Positions 17,150-27,402 of a stretch of 43,035 nucleotides of DNA are shown in pieces. The translations under genes and the position numbers were made by a program. Location: positions 1 through 43,035 of the forward strand of contig CADBNW010000121.1 in the NCBI GenBank assembly GCA_902796025.1, written 5' to 3'. The stretch is from an uncultured Eubacteriales bacterium. Lineage in GTDB: Bacteria; Bacillota; Clostridia; Christensenellales; Aristaeellaceae. The notes beneath the pieces are model-generated. The model was not told the DNA's origin. It saw only the letters and a program-made list of their open reading frames with translations, and searched no databases. How positions within the stretch are numbered: position 1 is the stretch's first letter; every line of letters starts with the position of its first letter.

Positions 17150-18070
17150 GTGTCAGCTCGTTTGAAAAAATCCGTATTCAATCAGATCACGCCCGGCTGG
17201 AACGCGGCGTTTCTGGCGCTTTTGCTGCTGATATCGCTTTTGATGCTTTTGCCCCTTGCGCTGGTAGTGATCGTGTCGTTCTCTTCAGAAGCGTCCATCG
17301 CCTATAAGGGCTACTCCTTTGCGCCCATGGAGTGGACGCTGCAGGGCTACGAGTATCTGCTGAAGATCGGCGATCAGGTGCTGGCCAGCTACAAGATCAC
17401 CATCATCCACACGCTGCTGGGTACGGTGATGAGCCTGTTTGTGATGACGATGTACGCTTACGTCATCGCCCAGAAAAGGTTTGTGCACCGGAAATTCTTT
17501 ACCTGGATCTTGTTTTTCACCATGCTGTTTTCCGGCGGCCTGGTGCCCCATTACATCATGAACGTGCGCTATCTGCACATCGACAACAGCCTGTGGATCT
17601 TCCTGCTGCCAAGCCTTGCGTCTGCGTACAACGTGATCATCCTGCGCACCTTTATCACCACCACCATCCCCGATACGCTGTTTGAGGCCGCGCGCATCGA
17701 CGGCGCAAGCCACTACCGCATCTACTTCAGCATCGTTTTGCCGCTGTTCAAGGCCGGCATCGCCACCATCGCCCTGTTCAACGTGGTAAACCGCTGGAAC
17801 GACTGGTTCACCGGCATGCTGTACATCAAAAACCCGAAGCTCATCCCCATCCAGACGATGCTGAAAAACATTCAGGACAACATCGAGTTTTTGAAGCAGA
17901 ACGCCGAAGTAGCGGGCACGCCGGACGGCTTGCAGCTGCTGAACTCCCTGCCCGATCAGAACCTGCGCATGGCCTGCACCGTGATCGTGATCGTGCCGAT
18001 CCTCTGCGCGTATCCCTTCTTCCAGCGCTACTTCGTGCAGGGCCTGACCGTGGGCAGCGTAAAAGGATAG
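17150..18070 (+). CDS. ytcP: Sugar ABC transporter permease, YtcP family
   Basis: A 306-residue permease pairing with the preceding one; six helices. YtcP traits include FSSEASIAYKGYSFAPMEWT, the FTMLFSGGLVPHYIMNVRYL motif (Gly-Gly-x-x-Pro), and the coupling loop EAARIDGASHYRIYFSIVLP. The start is GTG with GGGGGAGG 8 bases upstream. In characterised systems a lipoprotein binding protein follows; here the next 400 bases hold only a terminator and a repeat, so the binding protein is encoded elsewhere or lost. The ATPase is normally shared (MsmX type). Confidence 0.92.
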   Translation: MSARLKKSVFNQITPGWNAAFLALLLLISLLMLLPLALVVIVSFSSEASIAYKGYSFAPMEWTLQGYEYLLKIGDQVLASYKITIIHTLLGTVMSLFVMTMYAYVIAQKRFVHRKFFTWILFFTMLFSGGLVPHYIMNVRYLHIDNSLWIFLLPSLASAYNVIILRTFITTTIPDTLFEAARIDGASHYRIYFSIVLPLFKAGIATIALFNVVNRWNDWFTGMLYIKNPKLIPIQTMLKNIQDNIEFLKQNAEVAGTPDGLQLLNSLPDQNLRMACTVIVIVPILCAYPFFQRYFVQGLTVGSVKG

Positions 18071-18084
18071 ACCTCTACAAAACC

Positions 18085-18116
18085 GCGAGGGGCTGCTACG
18101 CAGCCCCTCGCTTGTT
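18085..18116 (+). terminator. Terminator after the permease genes
   Basis: A perfect 12-bp stem GCGAGGGGCTGC/GCAGCCCCTCGC closes a three-base loop and is followed by TTGTTAT. It begins 14 bases past the ytcP stop. Confidence 0.8.
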
Positions 18117-18180
18117 ATACACAAATGTAGACCAAATAACCACTCGCCGGATTGCCACGCCACACGGAGTACAAAAGGCT

Positions 18181-18465
18181 CCAGGGTGGCTTGGAGGGGC
18201 CGAAGCCCCTCCAACAATAATCCACAGGGGCAGCTCCGCCGCCCCGAGGACAGCGATTTTTGCGCAGGGAGCGAAGCGCAGCGCAGACGACCGGAGCAAA
18301 TAATCGCAACCTTACAGTTTTTGCGCCCGGAAATCTCCGCAGAGATTTCAGCAAAAACTGTTATCCTATCGCCTAAGCTTTCAAGCCCTGGCGTTTCGAC
18401 CAAACTTCTATCTACGGACTCCCAAAACCAACCGCTTGAAATGAATCTCCGATTCATTTCAAGCG
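18181..18465 (+). repeat. Structured intergenic repeat, copy 2
   Basis: About 285 bp in plus sense. SL1 TTGGAGGGGC/GCCCCTCCAA with tetraloop CGAA; SL2 GGGGC...GCCCC; SL3 18315-18360 with outer arms CAGTTTTTGC/GCAAAAACTG and inner arms GAAATCTC/GAGATTTC; SL4 18433-18465 with arms CGCTTGAAATGAAT/ATTCATTTCAAGCG around CTCCG. Compared with copy 3, both SL3 and SL4 contain paired substitutions that keep the stems. It lies between the permease genes and the convergent AAA+ gene, ending 7 bases before that gene's stop. Confidence 0.88.
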
Positions 18466-18472
18466 AATTATA

Positions 18473-20860
18473 TTACATCGGCGGCAGCGCCAGCGGTTCG
18501 TTGATCAGGGCGACGCTCTGGGGCAGATCGCACAGGATCTCGGGCAGACGCTCCAGCGCCTGCGGGCGGGCGGTTGCCAGAATGTGCGGCAGCGCGCGCT
18601 GTGCAAAGGCGCGGTCCAGCGCCTCAAGCGGCTTGCCGGTCATCAGCGGGATGACCGCGCTGCAGTAGGCGAACATGTCGGAGCGGGTGCGGGTGGACAG
18701 GTATAAGCCGACTTCCTCCAGTTTGGCGCTTAGGCGCTTGAAGCGGTCGCCGATGATGCCGGGCACCTCGCCGCCTGCAAAAGCCTTGCGGATGGCTTCG
18801 AGGCTTGGCGCTTTGGGCGCGCAGGGGAGCTTTGGCGCGCGGCCCCAGCCGAGATCCTTCATGCGCTTTACGCGGATCAGGAACGCGCGGTCCAGCACGC
18901 GGCTTTGCAGCGGATAGCCGATCTGATCGTCAAGGCAGTTCATAAGGAAGGTGATGCCCCTTTCCCTTCCGCTGTCTGCAAGGGCAAGCAGGCCCCGGGT
19001 CTGATCGGGCAGGGGCAGGGCGTTCATGTCGTCAAGCAGCACAAGGCGCGGGGCAAGGCCGTCCTCGGCGCGAAGCAGCGCCTTCAAGGCTTCGGATCTG
19101 CGCGCGTCGGTCGTTGAGGGATCGAGCTTTACATAGCGAGCCGCGCCCTTTTGCGTAAGGCCCAGCGTGCCCGCAAGGGCGTCTGCCATGAAGGTCTTTC
19201 CGCAGCCGGTGGGGCCGGACAAAAGCACGATCTCGCCCAGCGCCAGGCAGGCCAGCAGGTTCAGCGCCTCGTCGTGGCTGATCTCCTGCCCAAGGCTTTC
19301 GAAGCTGGAGCGAGTGTCGCTGATCAATTGCGCGGCGGTCGGCTCGTAGACCTGCGGCGCGCCGGCGCAGGCGTCAAAGCCCGCGTCCTCTCCGGCCTCC
19401 AGCATGCGCGCGGCGCGGGTGAACATGGCGTAGCGCAAAAACTCGCTGTCCAGGCGCGTCCTGCTCTCGCTGGAAAGCATGCGCTCCGCCTCGGCCTGGG
19501 CCTCGCGGGCGCTCTCCGCCGCGCGCAGGCGGGCGGCGCATTCCTCGCGGTGGCGCTCCTCCTCCGCCTCCAGACGCTGGATCTCCTGCTCGTGGGCGGC
19601 GCGGGTCTCCTCCATCAGCTCGCCGCGCTGGCGGATGCGGTCGCGCTTGAGCTCGTCGATCTCGGTAAGGAGCCTAAGGCGCGTCGCCTCCAGTTCGTCA
19701 AGCTCCGCCTCGCGCTTTGCGGGCGTGGCGGGCGCGTTGCCCTGCAGCATTTCGGGCAGCTCGTCCAGCTCCTTAAGAGCGCTGACCAGGGCTTCGCGCC
19801 CGTCCTCCAGCTGCCAGGCCGCCTTGAGGGCCTGCTTGGCCTTTTCCACGGGGCTCACCACCGGAGCGGAGCCCTCGTCCCCGGGCAGCTGCGCGCCAAG
19901 CTGCTCTATGCGGGAATGCCGCCAGCCGTCGTCCACGATGGCGCTGAGCGGCTGACTGTGGCGGGGATTCAGCCCCAGCTGGCCGGGCATGCCGGAGCGG
20001 CTGCAGCGCCTGCTCTCCGCGCGCTCGCGCTTTTCTTCGTAGGCGGGCTTGCACTCAGGCTTTGGCTGCTCCAAAGCGGCAGCGGGCTGCTCCGGAGCGG
20101 GCCTAGATTCGCTCTGCGGCAAAGCGGCGGCTTCGGGCGCGGCGGGCTGGGCGGCTGCTTCGAGGGCGCTCTCCTGCGGCGCGGCCTCCTCGCGGGCGGG
20201 CTGGGCCTCTGCAGGCGCGGCCTCGGCCCTTGCGCTGTTGCTGGCAAAGGCGGGGGAAATGTACAGTTCGACCTCTTCGCCGTCGCGGTCGAAGTGATAC
20301 AGCCCCTCAAGCGGCAGCCTTACGGCCTCGCGGGCGTTGTCAGGCAAAAAGGCGATCATGCCCAGCTCGTTGCTCATTTCGGGAATGAAGGGGCCCTTCA
20401 GGCAATCGTTTTCCCGAAACAGCACGCGGTGCGTGTAGGGCTCCTGCCCCTGGGGCAGCACGGCTGCGCCGCCGGGGCCGGTCTGGGGGCAGACCACCTG
20501 CATCACCATATCGTCCGGCACGGCCAAAATGACGTCGGAGTAGACGATGTTGCGGTTGCATTCGCCCTTTTCGGGCGAGTAATTCTTGTTGGGGCGGATC
20601 TTGTCGTTCTCTCCCGCGTGCCGAAGCAGATCCAGCAGGCAGTACCCGCCAAGGGTGCGCATGCGGGTCTTGAAGCGCAGGGCCTCGTTTTTGTCCGGCA
20701 CGATGCGGATGCCGCCCTCGTCGCCGTAGAGCTCCTGCACGTTCTCGACGGCGATCAGCTCTCCGTCCTGAACGGTGAGCAGGGGACGGATGCGAAAATA
20801 GGATTTTTGGGGATTGTCCTCCTCTAACTGACACAGACTGATCCTTCCTGGAAGCGCCAT
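18473..20860 (-). CDS. Large AAA+ ATPase with unidentified N-terminal domain
   Basis: A 795-residue soluble protein of unknown role. Residues 1 to about 215 form an unrecognised folded domain (SLCQLEEDNPQKSYFRIRPL; YSDVILAVPDDMVMQVVCPQ). About 215-300 is an Ala/Pro/Glu linker, and about 390-470 is a charged coiled coil (ELDELEATRLRLLTEIDELK). The C-terminal third is a MoxR/dynein-like AAA+ module: Walker A GPTGCGKTFM from about 549, Walker B LVLLDDMNALP near 606, sensor region TFLMNCLDD near 637. The ATG at 20860 is chosen over 20902 because GGGAGG precedes it. It has its own promoter and no co-transcribed partner. Confidence 0.8.
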   Translation of the reverse strand: MALPGRISLCQLEEDNPQKSYFRIRPLLTVQDGELIAVENVQELYGDEGGIRIVPDKNEALRFKTRMRTLGGYCLLDLLRHAGENDKIRPNKNYSPEKGECNRNIVYSDVILAVPDDMVMQVVCPQTGPGGAAVLPQGQEPYTHRVLFRENDCLKGPFIPEMSNELGMIAFLPDNAREAVRLPLEGLYHFDRDGEEVELYISPAFASNSARAEAAPAEAQPAREEAAPQESALEAAAQPAAPEAAALPQSESRPAPEQPAAALEQPKPECKPAYEEKRERAESRRCSRSGMPGQLGLNPRHSQPLSAIVDDGWRHSRIEQLGAQLPGDEGSAPVVSPVEKAKQALKAAWQLEDGREALVSALKELDELPEMLQGNAPATPAKREAELDELEATRLRLLTEIDELKRDRIRQRGELMEETRAAHEQEIQRLEAEEERHREECAARLRAAESAREAQAEAERMLSSESRTRLDSEFLRYAMFTRAARMLEAGEDAGFDACAGAPQVYEPTAAQLISDTRSSFESLGQEISHDEALNLLACLALGEIVLLSGPTGCGKTFMADALAGTLGLTQKGAARYVKLDPSTTDARRSEALKALLRAEDGLAPRLVLLDDMNALPLPDQTRGLLALADSGRERGITFLMNCLDDQIGYPLQSRVLDRAFLIRVKRMKDLGWGRAPKLPCAPKAPSLEAIRKAFAGGEVPGIIGDRFKRLSAKLEEVGLYLSTRTRSDMFAYCSAVIPLMTGKPLEALDRAFAQRALPHILATARPQALERLPEILCDLPQSVALINEPLALPPM

Positions 20861-20967
20861 AAATTCCTCCCGAGCTGAGCAAAGTGCCCGCGGTCCGCGC
20901 AAAATCCCGGGCCGCGTAGGGCATCCTCAGCCGCATTAAAAATGGTTTTTGATGCCGCGCGAAACAC

Positions 20968-21005
20968 GCGCTAAACATGCAAATTACATTATACAGGTTT
21001 AGCGC
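20968..21005. repeat. Inverted repeat GCGCTAAAC-20-GTTTAGCGC around the AAA+ promoter
   Basis: Perfect 9-bp arms at 20968-20976 and 20997-21005. One arm lies in the promoter spacer and the other just beyond the predicted transcription start, two helical turns plus a half-site apart: the layout of an operator pair or a leader hairpin. Confidence 0.6.
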
Positions 21006-21016
21006 AAATTAGTCAA
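20988..21016 (-). promoter_or_regulatory. Sigma-A promoter of the AAA+ gene
   Basis: On the minus strand TTGACT (21016-21011), 17 bases, TATAAT (20993-20988). It leaves a leader of about 120 bases before the ATG at 20860. Confidence 0.75.
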
Positions 21017-21072
21017 TCGATTCTTTGAAATTGTTCAGATTATGAATGGAGCATTAAAAAACGGAAGCTTTT

Positions 21073-21110
21073 TAATTAAGCAAGCCCTGGCCTGGCGGGC
21101 ACAGGGCTTG
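21073..21110 (-). terminator. Probable terminator after the aldo/keto reductase
   Basis: On the minus strand AAGCCCTG and CAGGGCTT pair across a GC-rich loop and are followed by GCTTAATTAAAAAGC, a modest U-tract. Confidence 0.55.
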
Positions 21111-21125
21111 TGATCGGTCGGGGTC

Positions 21126-22307
21126 TCAGGCGTTTTGGAGCCTTCGGGCCGCTTCCTCCCTTTGACGGCACTGCTCCGCCCAGCTGGGCATAGCGCTGAT
21201 GCGCCGAGTCAGCTCCTTCATCGCGGCGGGGATGTCGATCTTCTGCGGGCAGATGGCAGCGCAGGCGCCGCAGCCGACGCAGGCGGAGGGGCGCTTGTCC
21301 TCGGGCAGCGCATCCAATTGCATGGGCACCGTCATGCTGCCGGCATAGCGCAGATCGTTCAGCGCGTGGATCAGCATGGGGATGTCCAGCCCCATGGGGC
21401 AGCCCTCCGTGCAATAGCGGCAGCGGGTACAGGGCAGGGCGGTCTTTAAGCCCTCCGCGATGTCCATAAGCAGCGCCTGCTCCTGCTGGTTCAAGGGACG
21501 GCTGCGCGAGAAGGTTTGGATGTTTTCGCGCATCTGCTCCGGCTCGCTCATGCCGGAGAGCACCATTTTTACGTTCTCAAGCCCCATCAGCCAGTCAAAG
21601 CTCCACTGGGAGGGGGTGGCGTCCGGACGGAGAGAGAGAAGCCTTGCCGCGTCCTGCGGGGAGGGCTGGGAAAGCTTGCCGCCGCGAAGCGGCTCCATCA
21701 CCCACACGGGCACGCCGCGCTTACATAAAAGCTCGTACTTGGCCCGGGCGTCCTGCAGCGTCCAGTCCAGATAATTCAGCTGGATCTGGCAAAACTCCGC
21801 GCAGTCGGAGAGCATGTCTAAAATGCCCGGCAGGTTTTCCGCCCGCGCATGGGTGGAAAAGCCCAGATGGCGGATGCGGCCAAGCTTCTTTTGCTGCTTA
21901 AAGTACTCGACGATGCCCCAGCGGGGATCGCTGTAGGTGGGAAGGGAGCTTTCGCACACGTTGTGCAGAAGATAAAAATCGAAATACTCCACCCGGCACT
22001 TTTGCAGCTGCTTTTCAAACAGCGCCGCCGGATCGTAGGAGGAGGAGATCTGATGGCCCGGGTATTTGCTGGCAAGGAACCACTTGCTCCGGCTGTGGCG
22101 GCTTAAGGCCTTGCCCACCGCCAGCTCACTTTTGCCGCCGTGGTACGGCCAGGCGGTGTCAAAATAGTTTACGCCCTGCTCGATCGCCATGTCCACCATG
22201 GCGTTCAGGCGCGCTTCGTCGATTTCGCCGTCGGCAGCAAGGGGCAGCCGCATGCAGCCAAAGCCCAGGCGGGACAGCTTTTCCCCGCACGCTTCGTTGT
22301 AGATCAT
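21126..22307 (-). CDS. Aldo/keto reductase with C-terminal 2[4Fe-4S] ferredoxin domain
   Basis: A 393-residue cytoplasmic oxidoreductase. Residues 1 to about 280 form the TIM barrel (RLGFGCMRLPLAADGEIDEA, NYFDTAWPYHGG with catalytic Asp and Tyr, FLASKYPGHQ with catalytic Lys, YFDFYLLHNV). The C-terminus carries a ferredoxin-like pair, CTRCRYCTEGCPMGLDIP and CVGCGACAAICPQKIDIP, each with a Cys-x2-Cys-x2/3-Cys-x3-Cys-Pro array. This fused form is common in anaerobes; electron donor and substrate are unknown. The ATG at 22307 has GGAGGG upstream. It is a single-gene unit. Confidence 0.92.
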   Translation of the reverse strand: MIYNEACGEKLSRLGFGCMRLPLAADGEIDEARLNAMVDMAIEQGVNYFDTAWPYHGGKSELAVGKALSRHSRSKWFLASKYPGHQISSSYDPAALFEKQLQKCRVEYFDFYLLHNVCESSLPTYSDPRWGIVEYFKQQKKLGRIRHLGFSTHARAENLPGILDMLSDCAEFCQIQLNYLDWTLQDARAKYELLCKRGVPVWVMEPLRGGKLSQPSPQDAARLLSLRPDATPSQWSFDWLMGLENVKMVLSGMSEPEQMRENIQTFSRSRPLNQQEQALLMDIAEGLKTALPCTRCRYCTEGCPMGLDIPMLIHALNDLRYAGSMTVPMQLDALPEDKRPSACVGCGACAAICPQKIDIPAAMKELTRRISAMPSWAEQCRQREEAARRLQNA

Positions 22308-22341
22308 TATAAACCCTCCGCAAAATACAGTGTTTTGAGTG

Positions 22342-22371
22342 ATTATATCAGCCGCCGTCAAAGCTTGTCAA
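22342..22371 (-). promoter_or_regulatory. Sigma-A promoter of the aldo/keto reductase
   Basis: On the minus strand TTGACA (22371-22366), 18 bases, TATAAT (22347-22342). Confidence 0.7.
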
Positions 22372-22472
22372 CGGCGGGAAAAGGGACTTTTTGTTTATCT
22401 CCAATGCTAAAAAGAAGCCTCCCAAACAAGTACCAGCGTACCTGGGGAAGCTGTTTCACAAGGACAAAAACT

Positions 22473-22741
22473 CCGGGGAGGCTTGGAGGGGCCGCAGCCC
22501 CTCCAACTTCGATCCGCAGGGGCAGCTCTGCCGCCCCGAGGACGATTTTTGCGAAGCAGAGCTTGCCCTGCGAGAGCAAAAATCGGTTCCTTACAGTTTT
22601 TGCGCCCGGAAACTTCCGCAGAAGTTTCAGCAAAAATTGCTGTCCTCTTGCACATCCGCCTGCGGATTGTCGTTTTGAGTAAAAGACTATTCGGAAAACA
22701 TAACCAACCGCTTTAAATGAATCTCCGATTCATTTAAAGCG
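22473..22741 (+). repeat. Structured intergenic repeat, copy 3
   Basis: About 270 bp in plus sense. SL1 has tetraloop CGCA. SL3 (22594-22639) has inner arms GAAACTTC/GAAGTTTC where copies 1 and 2 have GAAATCTC/GAGATTTC: two positions changed with both partners. One outer pair is G-U in the sense strand. SL4 (22709-22741) reads CGCTTTAAATGAAT/ATTCATTTAAAGCG, again a paired change (G-C to T-A). A terminator follows at once. Confidence 0.88.
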
Positions 22742-22743
22742 AA

Positions 22744-22770
22744 GGGGCTGTGCAAACAGCCCCGCTTTTG
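22744..22770 (+). terminator. Terminator at the 3' edge of repeat copy 3
   Basis: Stem GGGGCTG (22744-22750)/CAGCCCC (22757-22763), followed on the plus strand by GCTTTTGTTT. On the minus strand it could also end the small gene at 22772. Confidence 0.75.
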
Positions 22771-22771
22771 T

Positions 22772-22999
22772 TTATGCGTTTTTCCACTCCTCGGCCTTGG
22801 CCGCAGACATCCTTTTGAGGGTCTCGGCGGGATAGGGAGAAGCTTCGCCGCCCTTGCCGTAGAGGAACAGCTTTCCGTCGGGGGTCTGGAACAGGCACTC
22901 TTCGTATCCGGCGGGATCTCCAAATTCGCCGCAGGTTTTTTTGGCGATGAGGGTGGCGTTATCGGTGTCGTACTCTACCTTGCAGATGATCTTTTTCAT
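22772..22999 (-). CDS. Small uncharacterised protein, 75 aa
   Basis: Starts MKKIICKVEYDTDNATLIAK and continues with PAGYEECLFQTPDGKLFLYG and GKGGEASPYPAETLKRMSAA. It looks like a compact beta-rich fold with a short C-terminal helix, and resembles small orphan proteins of gut Clostridia, but no function is known. The ATG at 22999 has GGAAGGA upstream and is preferred to the in-frame start at 23029. No promoter could be fixed with confidence. It has no obvious operon partner; the atp operon ends 182 bases upstream. Confidence 0.75.
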   Translation of the reverse strand: MKKIICKVEYDTDNATLIAKKTCGEFGDPAGYEECLFQTPDGKLFLYGKGGEASPYPAETLKRMSAAKAEEWKNA

Positions 23000-23181
23000 A
23001 ATGATTCCTTCCTTGCGCGTCCGGCGCATGCCGGAATGTGGTCTTTATGCCATTGGCATGCTTGCATTTTAGCACCTGACTATAAAGCAAACGTCAAAGC
23101 TGCGTTGAGACTTTGAAAACTGTGGGCCGGGAGCGCGGCAAAACGCGCTTAAAGCGGTGGGCAGCGCGCCACTTTGGCCGC

Positions 23182-25022
<1,841 letters not shown>

Positions 25023-25025
25023 TTA

Positions 25026-25871
25026 TCAGACAAACGAGCCTGCGACGATCTCGGTGATCTCCTGGGTGATCGCCGCCTGGCGCGCCTGGTTGTATTTAAG
25101 GCTGAGGGTATCGATCATTTCGTCGGCGTTCTGGGTGGCGGTGTCCATGGCGGAGCGCCGCGCGGCCTGCTCCGAGGCGCGGCTTTCGCACAGCGCGCCG
25201 TAGAGCACGCCGCCAAGGTATTCGGGGATCATGGCCGCAAAGGCCTCCTCCGGGGAGGGCTCGTAGAGGATGTCCCGCCCGGGCAGCGTGCGCTCGTCCC
25301 TTGCAAGGGGCAAAAGCGGCATGCTGCGGGGCTGCTGGCTGAGCACGGAGACAAATTCCGTGTACATCAGGCTGACGCCGCTGATCTTTCCCTCGCGGAA
25401 CAATTCGCACAGCGTTTTTGCCGCGGTAAAGCAGTCGCCCACGGAGACCTTTTCCGCCTCGGCGTAGCTGTCGCTTAGGATCTCGGCGCCGCGGTTCAAA
25501 AAGAATTCGTGCGCGCGTTTTCCGATGGGAAGCAGCTTTGCATTGCCGGACGCAAGCAGCTTTGCCGCGCTTTTGAGGATGTTGGAATTGTATCCGCCCG
25601 CAAGCCCGCGGTCGCCCGCGATCACGATATACGCCTGCGGGGCGTCCGCGTGGACGGGCGCAAGATACGGAAGGCTGCGGTCGCTGTTTTTGCTCAGGAT
25701 GTCCTGCAGCATGCCGTAGATGATGCGGAAGTACGGGCGCGAGGCCTCGATCTGCGCCTGCGCCTTTTTCAGCTTGCTTGAGGCCACCAGCTCCATCGCG
25801 CGGGTGATCTGCCGCGTGCTGTCGATGGAGCGTATCCGGCCCCTGATTTCCTTAATGGACTGGCTGCCCAT
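25026..25871 (-). CDS. atpG: F1 ATP synthase gamma subunit
   Basis: A 281-residue rotor shaft. The N-terminal helix IKEIRGRIRSIDSTRQITRA and MELVASSKLKKAQ match the family exactly, as does the C-terminal helix MIDTLSLKYNQARQAAITQE. The middle holds the AYIVIAGDRGLAGGYNSNIL strand-turn. Start at 25871 with GGAGG upstream; 12 bases after atpA. Confidence 0.96.
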   Translation of the reverse strand: MGSQSIKEIRGRIRSIDSTRQITRAMELVASSKLKKAQAQIEASRPYFRIIYGMLQDILSKNSDRSLPYLAPVHADAPQAYIVIAGDRGLAGGYNSNILKSAAKLLASGNAKLLPIGKRAHEFFLNRGAEILSDSYAEAEKVSVGDCFTAAKTLCELFREGKISGVSLMYTEFVSVLSQQPRSMPLLPLARDERTLPGRDILYEPSPEEAFAAMIPEYLGGVLYGALCESRASEQAARRSAMDTATQNADEMIDTLSLKYNQARQAAITQEITEIVAGSFV

Positions 25872-25883
25872 CCGCTGCCTCCG

Positions 25884-27386
25884 CTAAAATTCCTTTTTGA
25901 GAAGCTGGATCGCTTCGATCAGCTTGTCCTCGGTTTGCTGCTCCATGACGCCCTTCATGCGGATGGAGGAAAGCACGTCTTCGTACCTAACGCGCATCAG
26001 CTCCTGCAGGCGGTCTTCAAATTCCTTGATGCGATCAAGGGGAACGTCGTTCAAATGCCCCTTGACCAGCGCGTAGATGATGCACACCTGCTGCACCGTG
26101 TCCACGGGCGCGCCGTTTTTCTGCTTTAAGACCTCCACGATGCGCTGGCCCAGGGCGAGCCTTGCCTTGGTGTCCGCGTCCAGCTCGCTGCCGAACTGGG
26201 CAAAGGCCTGAAGCTCGCGGTATTGGGAATACAGCAGCTTCAGCGGCCCCGCCACCTTCTTCATGGCCTTGATCTGGGCGTCGCCGCCCACGCGGGATAC
26301 CGAGATGCCGGGGTTTACGGCGGGCATGATGCCGGAGTTGAAAAGCTCGGTCTCCAAAAAAATCTGGCCGTCGGTGATGGAGATGACGTTGGTGGAGATG
26401 TAGGCGGAGATGTCGCCCGCCTGGGTCTCCACGATGGGGAGCGCCGTGAGGCTGCCGCCGCCGAGCTTCTCGGACAATTGCGCCGCGCGCTCCAGCAGGC
26501 GGGAGTGCAGGTAGAACACGTCGCCGGGATAGGCTTCTCTTCCCGGGGGGCGGCGGATCAGCAGGGAGATGGCGCGGTAGGCCACGGCGTGCTTGGACAG
26601 ATCGTCGTAGATCACCAGCGCGTGCTCGCCCTTGTTCATAAAGTATTCGCCCATGGCGCAGCCGGCGTAGGGCGCGATGTACTGCATCGGGGCAAGCTCC
26701 GAGGCGCTTGCGGAGACGATGATGGTGTAGTCCATGGCTCCGTGCCGGGCGAGGCTTTCTGCCACCTGGGCGACGGTGGAGCGCTTTTGGCCGATGGCCA
26801 CGTATACGCATTTCACGCCCTTGCCCTTTTGATTCAGGATCGTGTCGATGGCCAGGGTGGTTTTGCCGGTCTGCCGGTCGCCGATGATCAGTTCGCGCTG
26901 GCCCCTGCCGATGGGGATCATGGAATCGATGGCCTTGATGCCCGTTTCCAGCGGGGTGCTTACGTGCTTGCGCTGGATGATGCCGGGGGCCTTGTGCTCG
27001 ATGGGCTCGTAGGCGGCGCTGTCGATCGGGCCCTTGCCGTCGATGGGCTGGCCCAGCGCGTTCACCACGCGGCCAAGCAGCGCTTCGCCGACCGGTACGG
27101 AAACCACGCGCCCCGTGCGCTTTACCCGGTCGCCCTCGCGGATGCCCTCGTCGGAGCCAAGGATGACGACGGAGACGCTGTCCTCCTCGAGGTTCAGCGC
27201 CATGCCGTAGGAGCCGTTGGACAGCTCGATCAGCTCGCCTGCCACGCACATGTCCAGGCCGCTCACGCGCGCAACGCCGTCGCCCACGAGCAGGACGGTG
27301 CCCACCTCGTCGGTTTTGAGCCGGTGCTCGTAATTCTTGATCTGCTCGCGTATGAGCTTTGTGATTTCTTCGGCGCTGAAAGCCAT
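25884..27386 (-). CDS. atpA: F1 ATP synthase alpha subunit
   Basis: A 500-residue nucleotide-binding, non-catalytic subunit. P-loop [36 protein letters not shown], and the alpha signature [20 protein letters not shown] with the arginine finger. The ATG at 27386 ([20 protein letters not shown]) has GGAGG upstream; the open frame to 27434 runs into atpH and is not the start. Confidence 0.97.
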   Translation of the reverse strand: MAFSAEEITKLIREQIKNYEHRLKTDEVGTVLLVGDGVARVSGLDMCVAGELIELSNGSYGMALNLEEDSVSVVILGSDEGIREGDRVKRTGRVVSVPVGEALLGRVVNALGQPIDGKGPIDSAAYEPIEHKAPGIIQRKHVSTPLETGIKAIDSMIPIGRGQRELIIGDRQTGKTTLAIDTILNQKGKGVKCVYVAIGQKRSTVAQVAESLARHGAMDYTIIVSASASELAPMQYIAPYAGCAMGEYFMNKGEHALVIYDDLSKHAVAYRAISLLIRRPPGREAYPGDVFYLHSRLLERAAQLSEKLGGGSLTALPIVETQAGDISAYISTNVISITDGQIFLETELFNSGIMPAVNPGISVSRVGGDAQIKAMKKVAGPLKLLYSQYRELQAFAQFGSELDADTKARLALGQRIVEVLKQKNGAPVDTVQQVCIIYALVKGHLNDVPLDRIKEFEDRLQELMRVRYEDVLSSIRMKGVMEQQTEDKLIEAIQLLKKEF

Positions 27387-27402
27387 ATGCAACCGTCCTC
27401 CG

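Noticed and set aside
18112..18430. Several short ORFs in repeat copies 2 and 3 (60-160 codons)
   Set aside because: They differ in frame and sequence between copies, have no ribosome sites, and the copies vary by indels that break any shared frame.
19151..20827. 558-codon open frame on the plus strand
   Set aside because: Antisense shadow of the AAA+ gene. It is Gly/Ala/Arg/His-rich without domains or a ribosome site, as expected opposite GC-rich coding sequence.
7952..22741. The dispersed repeat as an insertion sequence or CRISPR
   Set aside because: No transposase frame, no regular short repeats with spacers, no clear target duplications; only three long copies with shared hairpins.
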